Shown here one piece after another: positions 26,535 through 35,683 of a stretch of 64,000 nt of DNA. Numbering within the stretch: the first letter of the stretch is position 1; every line of letters begins with the position of its first letter. A program made the position numbers and the translations under genes. Source of the stretch: Gemmataceae bacterium (GTDB lineage Bacteria > Planctomycetota > Planctomycetia > Gemmatales > Gemmataceae); the NCBI GenBank assembly GCA_009691845.1, contig SIAJ01000018.1, forward strand, positions 1 through 64,000. The letters are read 5' to 3'. Below the pieces are notes generated by a model. That model worked only from the letters and a program-made list of their open reading frames with translations. It searched no databases and was not told where the DNA came from.

Positions 26535-27596
26535 ATGAACACTCTCCCACCACGGGCCTTGATGGAGCGTGTCGTTTCCAATCGCGATCGCGACTTCGAC
26601 GGCGTCTTCATCGTCGCCGTGCGAACGACGGGCATCTTCTGCAAGCCTTCGTGTCCTGCACGGGCGTTGCCGAAGAATCGCGAATTCTATCCGACCGCGA
26701 GCGATGCGATACGTGCGGGCTTTCGGCCCTGCCTGCGTTGCAAGCCGTTGCTCGCGGGAGGTGCAGTGCCGGAGTGGATGGCCCGCCTGGTTGCGCGCAT
26801 TGACTCGGAGCCTTCCCGATGCTGGCCGGACAAGGAACTGCGAGCGATCGGTGTCGACCCAATCATGGCTCGTCGCTACTTCCTGCAACATTTCGGCATG
26901 ACGTTTCAAGCTTTCGTCCGTGGCCGTCGGCTGGGCGAGGCCCTTCGCGAACTTAAACGAGGAACCACCTTGGACACCAGCGCACTCGATCATGGCTACG
27001 AATCTCTCAGCGGCTTCCGCGATGCGTTTGGCAAAGTCTTCGGCGAGTCGACACGCCAGGCCAAGAGTGCTCCGGTTGTCGTGTCGTGGATGGAAAGCCC
27101 GATCGGTCCGCTCTTGCTGGCCGCGAGTGATTCCGGTTTGTGTGCCCTCGAATTCGTGGGCAACACGAACCTGGAAGGCCAAATGGACGCGCTGCGAAAA
27201 ACGCTCGGTGCCCCGGTCGTTCCGGGAACAAACAAGTACATCGAGCAGACTCAGCGAGAATTGATCGAGTACTTCGCAGGCAAACGGCGGGAGTTCGATG
27301 TGAAGCTCGCTCCAACCGGCACGCCATTTCAGCGGGCGGTCTGGAATCAACTCCTGCGAATCCCTTATGGAGAAACCTCGTCTTACCAGGATTTGGCCCG
27401 AGCCACCAAGAAGTCGCCCACGGCCTGTCGAGCGGTGGGCCAGGCGAACGGACGCAACCGAATCGTGATTCTGATTCCGTGCCATCGCGTCATCAACAAG
27501 GATGGCAGCCTGGGGGGCTACGGTGGGGAACTGTGGCGCAAGCGATACTTGCTCGAACTGGAGCAACGCGTGCTGCGCTCAACTGAGGACTTGTGA
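26535..27596 (+). CDS. ada: Ada: methylphosphotriester and O6-methylguanine DNA repair protein/regulator
   Basis: The protein has 353 residues, the normal Ada size. Domain 1: the zinc-Cys4 methyl-acceptor domain (TTGIFCKPSCPAR then FRPCLRCKP), whose first Cys takes methyl groups from phosphotriesters. Domain 2: an AraC-type HTH (YFLQHFGMTFQAFVRGRRLGE). Domain 3: the O6-alkylguanine transferase with FQRAVWNQLLRIPYGETSSY and acceptor Cys in IPCHRVI. In Escherichia coli, methylated Ada activates its own and other repair genes; the same is inferred here. It leads a unit with the MoaD-like gene, whose ATG overlaps its stop. No alkB or alkA gene is beside it. Confidence 0.95.
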   Translation: MNTLPPRALMERVVSNRDRDFDGVFIVAVRTTGIFCKPSCPARALPKNREFYPTASDAIRAGFRPCLRCKPLLAGGAVPEWMARLVARIDSEPSRCWPDKELRAIGVDPIMARRYFLQHFGMTFQAFVRGRRLGEALRELKRGTTLDTSALDHGYESLSGFRDAFGKVFGESTRQAKSAPVVVSWMESPIGPLLLAASDSGLCALEFVGNTNLEGQMDALRKTLGAPVVPGTNKYIEQTQRELIEYFAGKRREFDVKLAPTGTPFQRAVWNQLLRIPYGETSSYQDLARATKKSPTACRAVGQANGRNRIVILIPCHRVINKDGSLGGYGGELWRKRYLLELEQRVLRSTEDL

Positions 27597-27886
27597 TGCC
27601 ATCTCTCACTCTTGCGCCTGCCATCGCACGCTGGCTGACGGCCGAGGCCAGCTCACGCGGCGAAATTCGAATCGAGGTATCGGGTGTCACGCTCCGCGAG
27701 GCGTTCGATAATCCCTTTTTGCGACATCCCATTTTGCGCGATTACATTGTTGACCAACGGGGTGCATTACGTCATCATGTCGTGGCCTTTATCGATAACG
27801 AGTCGGTCGGCGATAAGGCTTCGCTGGCTGAGCCTCTCACACCAGCAAGCGAAATCTACGTCTTCCAGGCTCTCTCCGGAGGATAG
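27596..27886 (+). CDS. MoaD/ThiS-family ubiquitin-like protein
   Basis: The protein has 96 residues starting at the ATG that overlaps the ada stop (TGATG). It has the beta-grasp pattern of small sulfur carriers: VSGVTLREAFDN, HVVAFIDNESVGD and EIYVFQALSGG with the C-terminal Gly-Gly that is adenylated and thiocarboxylated. Members next to BNR/propeller genes are common, and the next gene is such a protein. The GGAGGA encoding Gly-Gly is also the ribosome site of that next gene. The pathway (molybdopterin, thiamine, other sulfur transfer) is unknown. Confidence 0.85.
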   Translation: MPSLTLAPAIARWLTAEASSRGEIRIEVSGVTLREAFDNPFLRHPILRDYIVDQRGALRHHVVAFIDNESVGDKASLAEPLTPASEIYVFQALSGG

Positions 27887-27888
27887 TC

Positions 27889-28991
27889 GTGGCGGAATTG
27901 CTTCTCGTCTCCACGCGTAAGGGCTTGTTCGCACTCGAACGCTCCGCCTCCGGCTGGACGGTTGGCCGGCTCTCCTTCAAAGGCGAAAATTGCACACTCG
28001 CCGTCGTCGATCCACGCGATGGCGATTGGTACGTGGCGATGAATCTCGGCCATTTCGGGGTGAAACTCAAGCACTCGCCCGATCGTGGCCAAACCTGGGC
28101 AGATTTGCCCGTGCCGGCCTACCCCGAAGGCGAGACCATTCCCAGCGGCGACGGCAAGGAACCCAAGCCAGCAACCCTGAAATTGATCTGGGCATTGGAG
28201 GGGCCGGGCCTGCGAGCCAGCCGGGTCGATTGTGGGCCGGCACCGCACCTGGCGGCCTCTTCAATTCCGATGATCGCGGGCAATCCTGGGAGTTGATGCG
28301 CGGGCTGTGGGACAAGCCCGAACGGCAGAAGTGGTTCGGCGGCGGATACGAGTTCCCCGCGATTCATTCGATCTGCATCGACCCCCGCGATGCGAAGACG
28401 ATCCGCGTTGCCCTCTCATGCGGCGGCGTCTGGAAGACAACGGACGACGGTCAAATCTGGGAAATCGCGTCCATCGGTATGTTTGCCGACTACATGCCGC
28501 CCAATCTGCGCGAGGATCCGAACATCCAGGATCCGCATCACATGGTGCAATGTCCCGGCTCGCCAGATCACCTTTGGGTGCAGCATCACAACGGCGTCTT
28601 TCGTTCCACGAATGGAGCGCAACGCTGGGAAGCGGTGCCAAACGTGCCCCCCTCCGTGTTCGGTTTCGGTGTGGCCGTTCATCCACGCGATCCGCTGACG
28701 GCCTGGTTCGTGCCGGCCATCAAGGACGAGTGCCGCGTGCCGTTCGATGGCAAATTCGTCGTCTCCCGAACCCGCGATGGCGGCAGGTCGTTCGACGTAC
28801 TCACTCAGGGCCTGCCCGCGAGCGACAGCTACGATCTGGTCTATCGGCACGGGCTGGACATCGACGAGACGGGAGTGCGGCTGGCAATCGGCTCCACAAC
28901 GGGCGGGTTGTGGATAAGCGAGAATCAAGGGGACCACTGGACCGAAATCCCCACGCGCTTTACGCCAATTCATGCGGTGCGGTTTGCCTAG
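27889..28991 (+). pseudogene. BNR/sialidase-like beta-propeller gene split by a frameshift
   Basis: Two overlapping frames make one protein. The first (GTG at 27889, MAELLLVSTRKGLFALERS) continues to KLIWALEG near 28205. The homologous rest (GRLWAGTAPGGLFNSDDRGQSW, then GGVWKTTDDGQIWE, WVQHHNGVFRSTNGAQRWE, VSRTRDGGRSFDV) is in the next frame from about 28235 to 28991. The change lies between about 28195 and 28235, in a G/C-rich run that includes GGAGGGGCCGGG. Whole, it would have about 366 residues with Asp-box motifs (S-x-D-x-G-x-x-W). It may be a real mutation or a sequencing slip. GGAGG 6 bases before the GTG fixes the start. Confidence 0.75.
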
Positions 28992-29019
28992 AGAGTTCGT
29001 ACTCGATCTGCCAGAATCC

Positions 29020-29036
29020 CCCGCTAATTGAGCGGG
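29020..29036. repeat. Short hairpin after the BNR gene
   Basis: CCCGCT-AATTG-AGCGGG forms a 6-bp stem 28 bases after the stop. No U-tract follows. Confidence 0.4.
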
Positions 29037-29109
29037 CGCTGAAATCCTCCTCGCCGTCCGCTATCATCAACTTACCTACCGCACGCCCACTTCTGCACGA
29101 GGTTCTTCC

Positions 29110-31461
29110 ATGCGTACCCGCCTTCGGCCGCTCTGGCCGCTCTTCACGCTCATCGCCATCATTGCCCTGATCTGTCGCGAGGGGAGCATAACGGCTCAGC
29201 CGAAAGCTGCACCGGTCGCGGTCGCCCCGCAGTCGCCGACGATCAATACACCATTTCCGCTCGGCGTTCAGCGGGGACAATCGCTTGAACTTGTGCTGAC
29301 CGGATCGAACCTCGCGGATCCGACCGCTCTGTTGACCAGCTTCCCGGCGAAGATCACGTTCCCGGCCGACATGAACAACGGCAAGGATGCGGCCAAGCTT
29401 CGCGTGAAGCTCGAAGTGCCGGCCGACGCGCCGATTGGCTTCCACTCGATTCGCCTGGCCACCAAGCAGGGCATCTCGAATTTGCGTATGTTCTGCGTCG
29501 ATGAAGTGCCGCAACTGGACGAGGTGGCCGACAACAAGTCGATCGCCAAGGCCCAGGTCGTTCCTGTGCCCAGCGTGGTGGTCGGCCGCACGGATGCTGA
29601 GGTCAGCGATTTTTTCAAGTTCACCGTGAAGCCCGGCCAGCGATTGACCTTCGATGTGCTTGGCCGCCGGCTCGGTTCGCAACTCGATCCCGTGATCAAA
29701 CTCTTCGATGCGAAGAGTGGCCGCGAACTTCCGGGACACTACAGCGACGACGAACCCGGCTTGCAGAGCGATGCACGACTCACTCAGATCTTCCCGAGCG
29801 GCGGAGACTTCGCGATCGAAATTCGCGACACCCGGCACCTGGGCGGCGCGGAATCGTATTATCGCCTACGCATTGCGGACGTTCCTGCCGCGATCACGGC
29901 GATGCCGATCGCGGTCAAGAAAGGGACCAAGGCCATGGTCAACTTCACGGGTCGATTTGTCGAAGGCGTTGCTGCCGTTGAAGTGACGATGCCTCTCGAT
30001 CGAGCGGCAGTCTACGTGGCCCCGAAGGGCCCAGGCCTTTCGGGCTGGCCCGTTCCTGTATACGCATCGGACTTCGATGAACTCGTCGAGACGGAGCCGA
30101 ATAACGACATTGCCAAGGCGAACCGAATTCCCGTGCCGAGCGGAATCACGGCCCGCTTCCTGGGCAAGGGGGACGTCGATCACTTCGTCTTCACAGCGAA
30201 GAAAGGTTTGAAGTATGTGATCGAAGCCGAGACATACGAGATTCTCTCGCCGGCCGAGGTTTACATGGTTGTGAAGGATGCGAAAGGCGCGGAACTCGCG
30301 AAGAGCAATCCGGCGAATACCCCGGCCCGCATCGACTTCACGCCAGCGGCCGACGGCGACTTCATCATCTACACGGAACACCTGAACTTCATGCCAGGGC
30401 CAACCGAAGTTTACCATCTCACGATCAAAGAGGCGGGCCCGGATTTCGATGTTCAACTTCAACTCGATCGCCTATCGCTTGCTCCCGGCGAAACGACCTT
30501 GATCCCCATTTCGCCAGCGATTCGCCGCGATTATGTGGGCCCGATTGAGCTAAGCGTTGTCGGACATCCTGGGTTTTCCGGCACGGTATCCCTGCCGAAC
30601 GCTCCGCCACCTGCGCCGAACGTCCCGGCCCCGCCTGCGGTATTCTTGCCAATCACTTGTAAGGCCGACGTTCCCGTGGGGGCTTACAGCCTGCGCGTGA
30701 TCGCGAAAGCAACCGTGGCCGGCAAGGACATCATTCGGCTCGCGACGGTCTCGGATTTGGTGAAGACGGGCTTCAACAACCTGACTTTCCCGCCGCGTGA
30801 GATGATGACCTCCTTCGGCGTCGCCGTGACCGATAAGCCGTTGTTCTCGCTCGCTCTGAAGATTGACCAGGCCGAAATCCTTCGCGGTGCCGCAGCCAAT
30901 GTGACTGTCACGGCAACGCGGGCGGCAGGTTTTGCGGAAGAGATTCAACTCGCTCCCCTGACCTTGCCAGCAAATGTGGCGATTGCGGTCAAGCCGATCC
31001 CGAAAGGTGCCAACGAGGTGCAATTCCCGGTAACACCCGCCGTGGCTGCGGCCTTCGGGCCAATTCCACTCACATTTCGCGGGACCGCGAAAGCGGCAGC
31101 CAAGGACTACGCCTACTACTCCTCTGCAACCACGCTGACTGTCGTGCTTCCAGTCGAAGTGAAGGTCGATCCGGCACCGATCGCACTCAAAGCTGGGCAG
31201 AAGGTAAAGGTCAAAGTGACAATCGCCCGCAAGGGGAACTACAAGGGCCCCGTCGATGTTGAGGCGAAGAATCTACCCCCGAACGTGACGGCCCCGAAAG
31301 TGACCATCGCAATGGATAAGCTCGATGCCGAGTTAGAATTGACCGCGACCGCAGCGGCGGTGGCGGGCGATAAGCCCGACGTGCAAATCGTGGCGACGGC
31401 AACCGGTGCCGCGAACCAACAAGGTGTTTCGCCGAATTTGGTGTTGAAGGTGAGCAAGTAG
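29110..31461 (+). CDS. Secreted PPC-domain multi-sandwich protein
   Basis: The protein has 783 residues with a signal/anchor segment (WPLFTLIAIIALIC) and GAGG ahead of the ATG. Two bacterial pre-peptidase C-terminal (PPC) type domains are recognisable at about 160-255 and 325-440: DFFKFTVKPGQRLTFDVLGRR, then ETEPNNDIAKANRIPVPSG with VDHFVFTAKKGLKYVIEAE. Several Ig-like beta-sandwiches follow to the C-terminus. No protease domain is present, so this is a stand-alone surface protein as found widely in planctomycetes, often near DUF1501/PSCyt1 pairs. Function unknown; probably periplasmic or surface-exposed. Confidence 0.83.
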   Translation: MRTRLRPLWPLFTLIAIIALICREGSITAQPKAAPVAVAPQSPTINTPFPLGVQRGQSLELVLTGSNLADPTALLTSFPAKITFPADMNNGKDAAKLRVKLEVPADAPIGFHSIRLATKQGISNLRMFCVDEVPQLDEVADNKSIAKAQVVPVPSVVVGRTDAEVSDFFKFTVKPGQRLTFDVLGRRLGSQLDPVIKLFDAKSGRELPGHYSDDEPGLQSDARLTQIFPSGGDFAIEIRDTRHLGGAESYYRLRIADVPAAITAMPIAVKKGTKAMVNFTGRFVEGVAAVEVTMPLDRAAVYVAPKGPGLSGWPVPVYASDFDELVETEPNNDIAKANRIPVPSGITARFLGKGDVDHFVFTAKKGLKYVIEAETYEILSPAEVYMVVKDAKGAELAKSNPANTPARIDFTPAADGDFIIYTEHLNFMPGPTEVYHLTIKEAGPDFDVQLQLDRLSLAPGETTLIPISPAIRRDYVGPIELSVVGHPGFSGTVSLPNAPPPAPNVPAPPAVFLPITCKADVPVGAYSLRVIAKATVAGKDIIRLATVSDLVKTGFNNLTFPPREMMTSFGVAVTDKPLFSLALKIDQAEILRGAAANVTVTATRAAGFAEEIQLAPLTLPANVAIAVKPIPKGANEVQFPVTPAVAAAFGPIPLTFRGTAKAAAKDYAYYSSATTLTVVLPVEVKVDPAPIALKAGQKVKVKVTIARKGNYKGPVDVEAKNLPPNVTAPKVTIAMDKLDAELELTATAAAVAGDKPDVQIVATATGAANQQGVSPNLVLKVSK

Positions 31462-31481
31462 AGTGGACTCAAAAATGTGGC

Positions 31482-31501
31482 GGTAGGCCTCCAGGCCTGC
31501 C
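31482..31501. repeat. Short palindrome (family G)
   Basis: GGTAGGCC-TCCA-GGCCTGCC lies 20 bases after the PPC gene stop, imperfect at one pair. A closely similar perfect palindrome is at 39234-39253. Confidence 0.7.
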
Positions 31502-31623
31502 GGAAAGATGCTGGCCTGTTCATCTAACTCAATTGGAACAGGCTTGGAGCCCCATTCCCACATAGATTCTTGCACCATATCGGAGCGAACGTCCACTATC
31601 CGACCTCGAAACGCAGGAGCCGA

Positions 31624-32184
31624 ATGAACCTCTTCGACAAGTTCGCAATCGCGTTGCCGGTGGCTGATTTCCTTGCGAAATACGGCTCGCCCGCTCATCA
31701 GGCTCGCTGGAAGACGACCTTGGATGCGATTCAACTGAACGACGCTCAAAAGCATTTGCTTGGCTCCTTCAAACGCGATATGAATGTTCTCGTCCTGGCC
31801 GGGGCGTGGTGTGGCGACTGTTCGGGACAGTGCCCGATCTTCGATCGCTTTGCGGAAGCAGCCCCGACCCTCAAAATTCGCTACCTCGATAATGCCGACC
31901 ACGAGGACGTGCAGGAAGTACTGTCCATCAACGGCGGCAAACGCGTGCCCGTGGCCGTCTTCTTTAGTGAAGATGGTTTTGAGGTACTCCGCTACGGCGA
32001 ACGGCCGCTCTCCAAGTACCGACAGATGATGAAAGACAGCGCGGGCGACAGTTGCCCAACGGGCATTGGCACATCCAAGGATCCGCTGCTCGTCCAGGTG
32101 ATTCAAGATTGGCTCAACGAATTCGAACGCGTGCAATGGATTCTGCGATTATCGGGCCGCTTGCGGAAAATGCACGGGGATTGA
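31624..32184 (+). CDS. Thioredoxin-family protein
   Basis: The protein has 186 residues from ATG 31624 with AGGAG upstream. The thioredoxin active site is in VLVLAGAWCGDCSGQCPIFD, giving the CxxC pair Cys-Gly-Asp-Cys. The cis-Pro loop follows (KRVPVAVFFSEDG). There is no signal peptide, so it acts in the cytoplasm. It belongs to a group of long thioredoxin-like proteins often annotated only as thioredoxin family. It is the first gene of a five-gene operon (3-base gap to the AtuA-like gene). Confidence 0.85.
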   Translation: MNLFDKFAIALPVADFLAKYGSPAHQARWKTTLDAIQLNDAQKHLLGSFKRDMNVLVLAGAWCGDCSGQCPIFDRFAEAAPTLKIRYLDNADHEDVQEVLSINGGKRVPVAVFFSEDGFEVLRYGERPLSKYRQMMKDSAGDSCPTGIGTSKDPLLVQVIQDWLNEFERVQWILRLSGRLRKMHGD

Positions 32185-32187
32185 CGG

Positions 32188-33546
32188 ATGAAGCGTGTCC
32201 GGATCGGCAACGGCTGTGGCTTCTGGGGCGACAATCTCGGCGCACCCATTCGGCTCGCGCGCGACGGACGGCTCGACTATCTCACGCTGGAATACCTTGC
32301 CGAACTGACCATGTCGATTCTCGTGTTGCTCAAACAACGCGATCCCCAGGCTGGCTACGCCCACGATTTTCTTGATGTTCTAGCTCGGCTCACGCCGATT
32401 CTTCGCGAACAACCGAAGCTGCGAATTGTCACCAATGCGGGCGGCATGAACCCACTGTCGTGCGGCCAGTGTGCGAAAGCGATTCTCGCGGATGCCGGAT
32501 TGAGCGACCGACCCGTGGCCATCGTTTCCGGCGACGATCTTTTGCCACGCCTCGACGAATTACTCGCAAGCGGCAATCCACTAACGAACCTGGACACCGG
32601 CGAACCGCTCGCAAAGATTCGCGATCGTGTGGTCAGTGCGAACGCCTATCTCGGGGCACGTCCGGTGGTCGATGCCCTGAGGCTGGGTGCCCACGTCGTC
32701 GTTACGGGCCGCGTGGCCGATGCCTCGCTTGCGGTTGGGCCGGCCATGTTCGAACACGGTTGGGATTGGAACGATCTCAATCGGCTTTGTGCGGCGACCG
32801 TTGCCGGGCACCTGATCGAGTGTGGAGCCCAGGCGACCGGCGGTTTGCTCTGCAACTGGAACGAAGTCCCGGACCTGGCAAAGATCGGCTATCCAATTGC
32901 GGACATTGATGCGAACGGTGATTTCCGGATTGAGAAGCCGGCCGGCACGGGCGGTGTCGTGAATATCGAGTCGATTTCGGAACAACTGCTCTACGAAGTC
33001 GGCGACCCGGCCGCGTATCTGACCCCAGATGTCGTCGCGGATTTCACGACTGTCCGCTTGAAGCAATCCACTCGCGATGTGGTCGAGGTGCTCGGCTCGA
33101 AAGGCAAGCCGGCGACGGATTCGTACAAGGTATCGATCGCCTATCGCGATGGTTTCGCGGCCAGTGGCATGTTGGTGCTGCTCGGGCCAGACGCGGAGAT
33201 AAAGGCTCGCCATGCCGGCAGAGTACTGCTCGAACGCGTGAAGGATGCTGGGTTCACTCTCGAACATACACTTATCGAGTGCCTGGGCGCGGGCGCTTCC
33301 GTGCCGGGGGTTGTGAACGCGAAGGCTCCTCCTCCCGAGGTGGTTCTGCGAGTTGCGGTTCGTTCGGCCAATCGTGCCGCGGTAGAACGATTCACGAAAG
33401 AGTTTGCGCCGCTTGTGACCGCGGGTCCACCAGGCGTGACGGGCTATACGACGGGGCGTCCGCAGGTTCGTGAAGTATTTGCATATTGGCCTTCACTGGT
33501 TGCAAAGACTGTAGTCGATCCCCACGTGATGGCAACGAGGCTCTAG
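32188..33546 (+). CDS. AtuA-like acyclic terpene utilisation protein (DUF1446), main subunit
   Basis: The protein has 452 residues matching the AtuA/DUF1446 family along its length: RIGNGCGFWGDNLGAPIRLA, YLTLEYLAELTMSIL, IVTNAGGMNPLSCG, VVVTGRVADASLAVGP, GGVVNIESISEQLLYEVGDPAAYLTPDV and YRDGFAASGML. In Pseudomonas, atu genes serve citronellol/geraniol and related branched isoprenoid acyl-CoA breakdown, where AtuA is essential but its reaction is uncertain. An AtuA C-terminal partner protein and an enoyl-CoA hydratase follow in this operon, supporting the same pathway. The biotin-dependent geranyl-CoA carboxylase subunits expected in Pseudomonas are missing nearby. Confidence 0.9.
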   Translation: MKRVRIGNGCGFWGDNLGAPIRLARDGRLDYLTLEYLAELTMSILVLLKQRDPQAGYAHDFLDVLARLTPILREQPKLRIVTNAGGMNPLSCGQCAKAILADAGLSDRPVAIVSGDDLLPRLDELLASGNPLTNLDTGEPLAKIRDRVVSANAYLGARPVVDALRLGAHVVVTGRVADASLAVGPAMFEHGWDWNDLNRLCAATVAGHLIECGAQATGGLLCNWNEVPDLAKIGYPIADIDANGDFRIEKPAGTGGVVNIESISEQLLYEVGDPAAYLTPDVVADFTTVRLKQSTRDVVEVLGSKGKPATDSYKVSIAYRDGFAASGMLVLLGPDAEIKARHAGRVLLERVKDAGFTLEHTLIECLGAGASVPGVVNAKAPPPEVVLRVAVRSANRAAVERFTKEFAPLVTAGPPGVTGYTTGRPQVREVFAYWPSLVAKTVVDPHVMATRL

Positions 33547-33571
33547 TGCCTCGAAATTCGGAGATTCGACC

Positions 33572-34339
33572 GTGCAAGCAATTTTGTTTATTATCAGAGG
33601 CGTACTCTTCTTCGGAATTTTTGTCGGCATCCCTGTTTTAATCTTCAACAAAATGAAGGCGGAAGCCGATCGCGGCAAGAAATACGGCCCGACGCTCGAT
33701 GAAGTTTTGGAGGGCATTCCTCAGAAGAAGGTCATCACGTTCAAGGGCGAAAAAGTCCCGGACTGGCAGATCGTGGCCCGGCAGAAGGCGACCAAGGCGG
33801 TTCTTAAGTTTCTCGAATGCACCGACAACTGGTTCGAGAAGAAATACATCTCGGACGTTGCCGACGAAGCCTTTCGGCTCGTCAAGGAAGCGGTCGAAGC
33901 CCGCTCGGTGCGAGCAATCGAGAATCGCGTGACGCCCGATTTTCTCGAGGAAATCCGAACGGAGATCAAGAAGCTCAAGAAGGAACGCGAATTGCACATC
34001 TTCGGCCGCGTGGAAGTGACCGACGTGGACGTGTTGCAAGTGGAAGTTCCAACGGGCAAAGAGAATCAGACCTTCACGGCCCTGATCTCCGCGAGATCGC
34101 GCGATTTCTTCGAGGACGACGAGAGCGGCGAGTTGATTCGTGGCGACAAGAAAGAGTATTGCCACCAGGAATTCTGGACCTTTCGCCGCTCGGAGAATCG
34201 CTGGCTGGTCGAACTCGTCCAGCCGACTACCGACGCGGAAACGGTTCTGGCTGCAAAAAGCGTGCTGGCGATAATCGACCTTGAAGAATTTGCCAAGGAC
34301 GCGAAGAAAGAACATCTGCAACATGTGGCGGCAAGGTGA
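33572..34339 (+). CDS. Tim44-like-domain membrane-anchored protein
   Basis: The protein has 255 residues starting at GTG 33572, with GGAG ahead. One N-terminal membrane helix (LFIIRGVLFFGIFVGIPVLI) anchors a cytoplasm- or periplasm-facing Tim44-like domain: WFEKKYISDVADEAFRLVKEA, VTPDFLEEIRTEIKKL, ENQTFTALISARSRDFFED and HQEFWTFRRSENRWLV. Bacterial Tim44-like proteins are poorly understood, related to the NTF2-like fold of the mitochondrial import motor subunit. Its place between the two AtuA parts of an operon is unusual; whether it is functionally linked or merely inserted is open. Confidence 0.8.
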   Translation: MQAILFIIRGVLFFGIFVGIPVLIFNKMKAEADRGKKYGPTLDEVLEGIPQKKVITFKGEKVPDWQIVARQKATKAVLKFLECTDNWFEKKYISDVADEAFRLVKEAVEARSVRAIENRVTPDFLEEIRTEIKKLKKERELHIFGRVEVTDVDVLQVEVPTGKENQTFTALISARSRDFFEDDESGELIRGDKKEYCHQEFWTFRRSENRWLVELVQPTTDAETVLAAKSVLAIIDLEEFAKDAKKEHLQHVAAR

Positions 34340-34342
34340 TCC

Positions 34343-34705
34343 ATGTCCGTTAGCGTACCACTCTCGACAATTGCCCATGGCCGCAGCGGCGATAAAGGCA
34401 ACCATTCGAATGTCGCCATCATCGCCTACACACAGGCTGGTTTCGATTGGCTTCGCGAGAATCTGACTGTTGAACGCGTGGCTGCCTACTTCGCCCCGCT
34501 TGGTTCCACCAAGGTGGAACGCTATGAGGCCGCGAACGTATTCGGTTTGAATTTCATGCTCCGCGATGCTCTGGCTGGCGGAGCCTCACGTTCGCTACGA
34601 ATCGACACGCAGGGCAAGACGTATGCGTTGGCGTTGTTGCAGATGCTTGTGGAATTGCCGGACGAGCATCTCAGCATGTGCAGACCCGGCGAGCCGGGAG
34701 CGTAA
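34343..34705 (+). CDS. AtuA C-terminal partner (AtuA-related small subunit)
   Basis: The protein has 120 residues beginning 4 bases after the Tim44-like stop. It resembles the C-terminal alpha/beta domain that is part of AtuA in some species and a separate protein in others: LSTIAHGRSGDKGNHSNVAIIAY, RYEAANVFGLNFMLRDALAGGASRSLRID. The separate arrangement suggests a two-subunit complex with the product of the 32188-33546 gene. Function inferred from the operon only. Confidence 0.85.
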   Translation: MSVSVPLSTIAHGRSGDKGNHSNVAIIAYTQAGFDWLRENLTVERVAAYFAPLGSTKVERYEAANVFGLNFMLRDALAGGASRSLRIDTQGKTYALALLQMLVELPDEHLSMCRPGEPGA

Positions 34706-34727
34706 GCGACCGGAGGAGAGTTCGATC

Positions 34728-35498
34728 ATGTCCCTCGTTCGCTACGAACTTCGCTCGCCAGCCGCCGTACTCACCCTGCTGCGAGCCGACAAACGGAATG
34801 CCTTGAGCCGAGCTTTGATTGCCGATCTCGGCACGGCCATTCAACGAGCAGCGGACGACCCGGCAGTGCGTTGTGTGATTCTGACCGGCGACGGCCCGGC
34901 CTTTTGTGCGGGCATGGATTTGGAAGAACTGCGCGGCACGCTCACGGCCGATGCGGACGTCATCTGGGGCGACGCTCAACGGCTGGCCGAGTTGTACGAC
35001 CGCATTTACTCCCTGCCAAAGCCGACCATAGCCGCGGTCAATGGAGCGGCCGTCGCGGGAGGAGCGGGGCTCGTGACCGTTTGCGATCTGGCCGTGGCCG
35101 TCCCGAGTGCCAAGTTCGGGTATCCGGAAGTACGGCGTGGGCTGGTCGCGGCGATGGTCCTGCCACATCTCTTGCGGCACGTCGGCGAACGGGCCGCCCG
35201 GCATCTGTTGCTTACGGGTGACGTAATCGACGCGGCCGAGGCCATGCGGGTTGGACTGATCAACAAAGTGGTCGATGCGAATGCGTTGATGGATGCAGCC
35301 CTCGAACTGGCCCGATCGTGTGCCGAGGGTGGCCCGCGTGCATTAGCAGTTACAAAAGAACTGCTGAACAAATTCTCGACGCAAGCCCTGTCGGTGGAAG
35401 AAGGGGCCAAGGCCAGTGCCGCCCCCAGGCTAGGCGACGAGTGCCGCGAAGGCCTGGCGGCATTCTTCGAAAAGCGGAAGGTGCCTTGGGCAGGATAG
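34728..35498 (+). CDS. Enoyl-CoA hydratase/isomerase family protein
   Basis: The protein has 256 residues from ATG 34728 with GGAGGAGAG upstream. Crotonase-fold motifs are intact: ILTGDGPAFCAGMDLEEL (oxyanion-hole turn 1), KPTIAAVNGAAVAGGAGLVTVCDLAVAV (turn 2 region), and KFGYPEVRRGLVAAMV with Glu in the position often used for catalysis. In this operon the likely job is hydration of an unsaturated, branched isohexenylglutaconyl- or methylglutaconyl-type CoA (as AtuE or LiuC do), by context only. It is the last operon gene, followed by a palindrome. Confidence 0.9.
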   Translation: MSLVRYELRSPAAVLTLLRADKRNALSRALIADLGTAIQRAADDPAVRCVILTGDGPAFCAGMDLEELRGTLTADADVIWGDAQRLAELYDRIYSLPKPTIAAVNGAAVAGGAGLVTVCDLAVAVPSAKFGYPEVRRGLVAAMVLPHLLRHVGERAARHLLLTGDVIDAAEAMRVGLINKVVDANALMDAALELARSCAEGGPRALAVTKELLNKFSTQALSVEEGAKASAAPRLGDECREGLAAFFEKRKVPWAG

Positions 35499-35515
35499 AT
35501 GTTGCATCGCTTTGG

Positions 35516-35635
35516 AGTGCTGCGGTGTAGCTCAGGTTTCCGATCTGAGCATTGATCCGGATGTCTGGCTTTTGGCCCGAAGTGTTCGGCACGACCTGAT
35601 TTGCTCAGGTTGGAAACCGTAGCTGCCACAGCACT
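35516..35635. repeat. Large imperfect inverted repeat (family F, copy 2)
   Basis: The outer arms 35516-35541 and 35612-35635 pair over most of their length (core AGTGCTG...GTAGC...GGTTTCC). Smaller hairpins such as GCTCAG-GTTTCCGAT-CTGAGC lie inside. It begins 18 bases after the hydratase stop and fills the whole spacer to the next gene. Related to 26416-26472. Confidence 0.8.
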
Positions 35636-35683
35636 TCTGCATAGAATTGTTCTCGCTGATCGTTTTGACATCAGGAGAATCCC

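Noticed and set aside
29020-29036. Intrinsic terminator after the BNR gene
   Set aside because: The stem is short and has no U-tract; kept only as a small hairpin.
28307-29170. Third frame open across the BNR-type gene
   Set aside because: Its translation has no propeller motifs; the frame of 27990-28991 carries the family pattern.
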